From: Bacteroidales bacterium
GTDB lineage: Bacteria > Bacteroidota > Bacteroidia > Bacteroidales > F082
Direction of reading: 5' to 3'
Length of the DNA: 64,000 nt
Assembly: GCA_024710405.1 (NCBI GenBank)
Contig: JANJUV010000019.1
Coordinates: 62,001 to 126,000 of the forward strand
The position numbers and the translations under genes are program-made. Numbering within the stretch: position 1 is the first letter of the stretch; every line of letters begins with the position of its first letter. This document shows, piece after piece, positions 63,606 to 64,000 of the stretch. The notes under the pieces were generated by a model that saw nothing but the letters and a program-made list of their open reading frames with translations, had not been told where the DNA came from and ran no database searches.

Positions 63606-64000
63606 ATGAAATCAATGAAATGGTTTGTCGCTTTCATGGCACTTGTTATCGGTGTTATTATGCCGGACCGGCTTCATGCCCAGAATCAAAAATTTGCCTT
63701 TGTGGACAGTGACTATATCCTGACTAATATACCTGAGTATAATGATGCACAGGAAGAACTGAATACGCTTTCGGCTAAATGGGAAGAGGAGATAAAAAAG
63801 GTATTCACCAGAGTTGAAGAAATGTATAAAGAATACCAGACTGAAGCAGTGCTTCTGCCACAGGATTTGAAAAAGAAAAAGGAAGAAGAAATCCTGAAAA
63901 AGGAGAAGGAAGCAAAAGACTTACAGATGAAATATTTTGGTCCTGCGGGCGACCTGTTTAAGAAAAGAGAAGAATTAGTCAAACCGATTCAGGAGAAAGT
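63606..64000 (+). CDS. OmpH/Skp family periplasmic chaperone (3' part missing)
   Basis: Periplasmic chaperone that holds unfolded outer-membrane proteins for BamA. Visible 131 codons: signal peptide (MKSMKWFVAFMALVIGVIM, cleavage near LHAQ), then QKFAFVDSDYILTNIPEYND, the Skp start strand (xFAFVDSxYIL.xIPEY), and a long charged coiled coil (EEEIKKVFTRVEEMYKEYQT and KKKKEEEILKKEKEAKDLQM). It follows bamA, the usual Bacteroidota order. The gene runs off the window end. Confidence 0.9.
   Translation, partial: MKSMKWFVAFMALVIGVIMPDRLHAQNQKFAFVDSDYILTNIPEYNDAQEELNTLSAKWEEEIKKVFTRVEEMYKEYQTEAVLLPQDLKKKKEEEILKKEKEAKDLQMKYFGPAGDLFKKREELVKPIQEK

Overview
The window reads as one contiguous, gene-dense chromosomal segment of a member of the phylum Bacteroidota, most likely an anaerobic or microaerobic Bacteroidales-type organism. 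The grounds are protein families largely restricted to that phylum (DUF4271, DUF6089, a bacterial DUF2723/TMEM260-type transferase, HmuY-like proteins, type IX secretion C-terminal signals of type A and type B), many promoters of the Bacteroidota form TTG-N17-21-TAnnTTTG, and few Shine-Dalgarno sequences. Fermentative enzymes (indolepyruvate:ferredoxin oxidoreductase, CoA-acylating aldehyde dehydrogenase, Pta-AckA) and two flavodoxins fit low-oxygen life. I saw no rRNA, CRISPR array, insertion sequence, prophage or clear pseudogene. There is one tRNA.

Layout. 1-7256: truncated iorA, lgt, a large DUF2723 glycosyltransferase and an AdhE-N-like aldehyde dehydrogenase. 7438-12480: tRNA-Gln, then rimP-nusA-infB. 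12494-24924: purA, a Fur-family regulator, Rel (p)ppGpp synthetase/hydrolase, a type-B T9SS cargo protein, GAPDH and a 1373-residue PPDK-like protein that lacks the PEP/pyruvate barrel. 24915-28312: methyltransferase, RidA-like protein, lepA. 28383-31668: ECF sigma factor, candidate anti-sigma factor and a DUF2807 surface protein, with matching ECF-type promoters. 31776-35022: pta - divergent 3-hydroxyacyl-CoA dehydrogenase - ackA operon. 35223-42405: DUF4271, hemD, rnpA, yidD, S41 protease, O-antigen ligase-like protein, cdd, ChaN-like protein.

42402-51736 is mostly leftward. It carries a cNMP-binding protein with an orphan DHp helix, an ACP phosphodiesterase-like protein, a haem-uptake cluster (HmuY lipoprotein, TonB receptor, T9SS-secreted HmuY-like protein, small membrane protein), two flavodoxins, a LuxR-type regulator with a degenerate receiver, and a hemerythrin/RIC-like protein. 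Two near-identical 17-bp Fur/PerR-style palindromes sit next to the promoters of the hemerythrin operon and of flavodoxin 1. I think this iron/haem/redox island is the most interesting regulatory unit in the window.

51759-64000: MurG-like glycosyltransferase, dprA, PrsW-like protein, then a rightward run: cupin-rsgA-CBS-POTRA/barrel protein, nadK, DUF6089, uppS, bamA and the start of an OmpH/Skp chaperone gene (cut by the window end). The last genes form an envelope-biogenesis locus.

All functional calls come from reading translated sequence and motifs by eye. No database search was run. Start codons were chosen by weighing ATG against TTG/GTG and by the position of promoter boxes.
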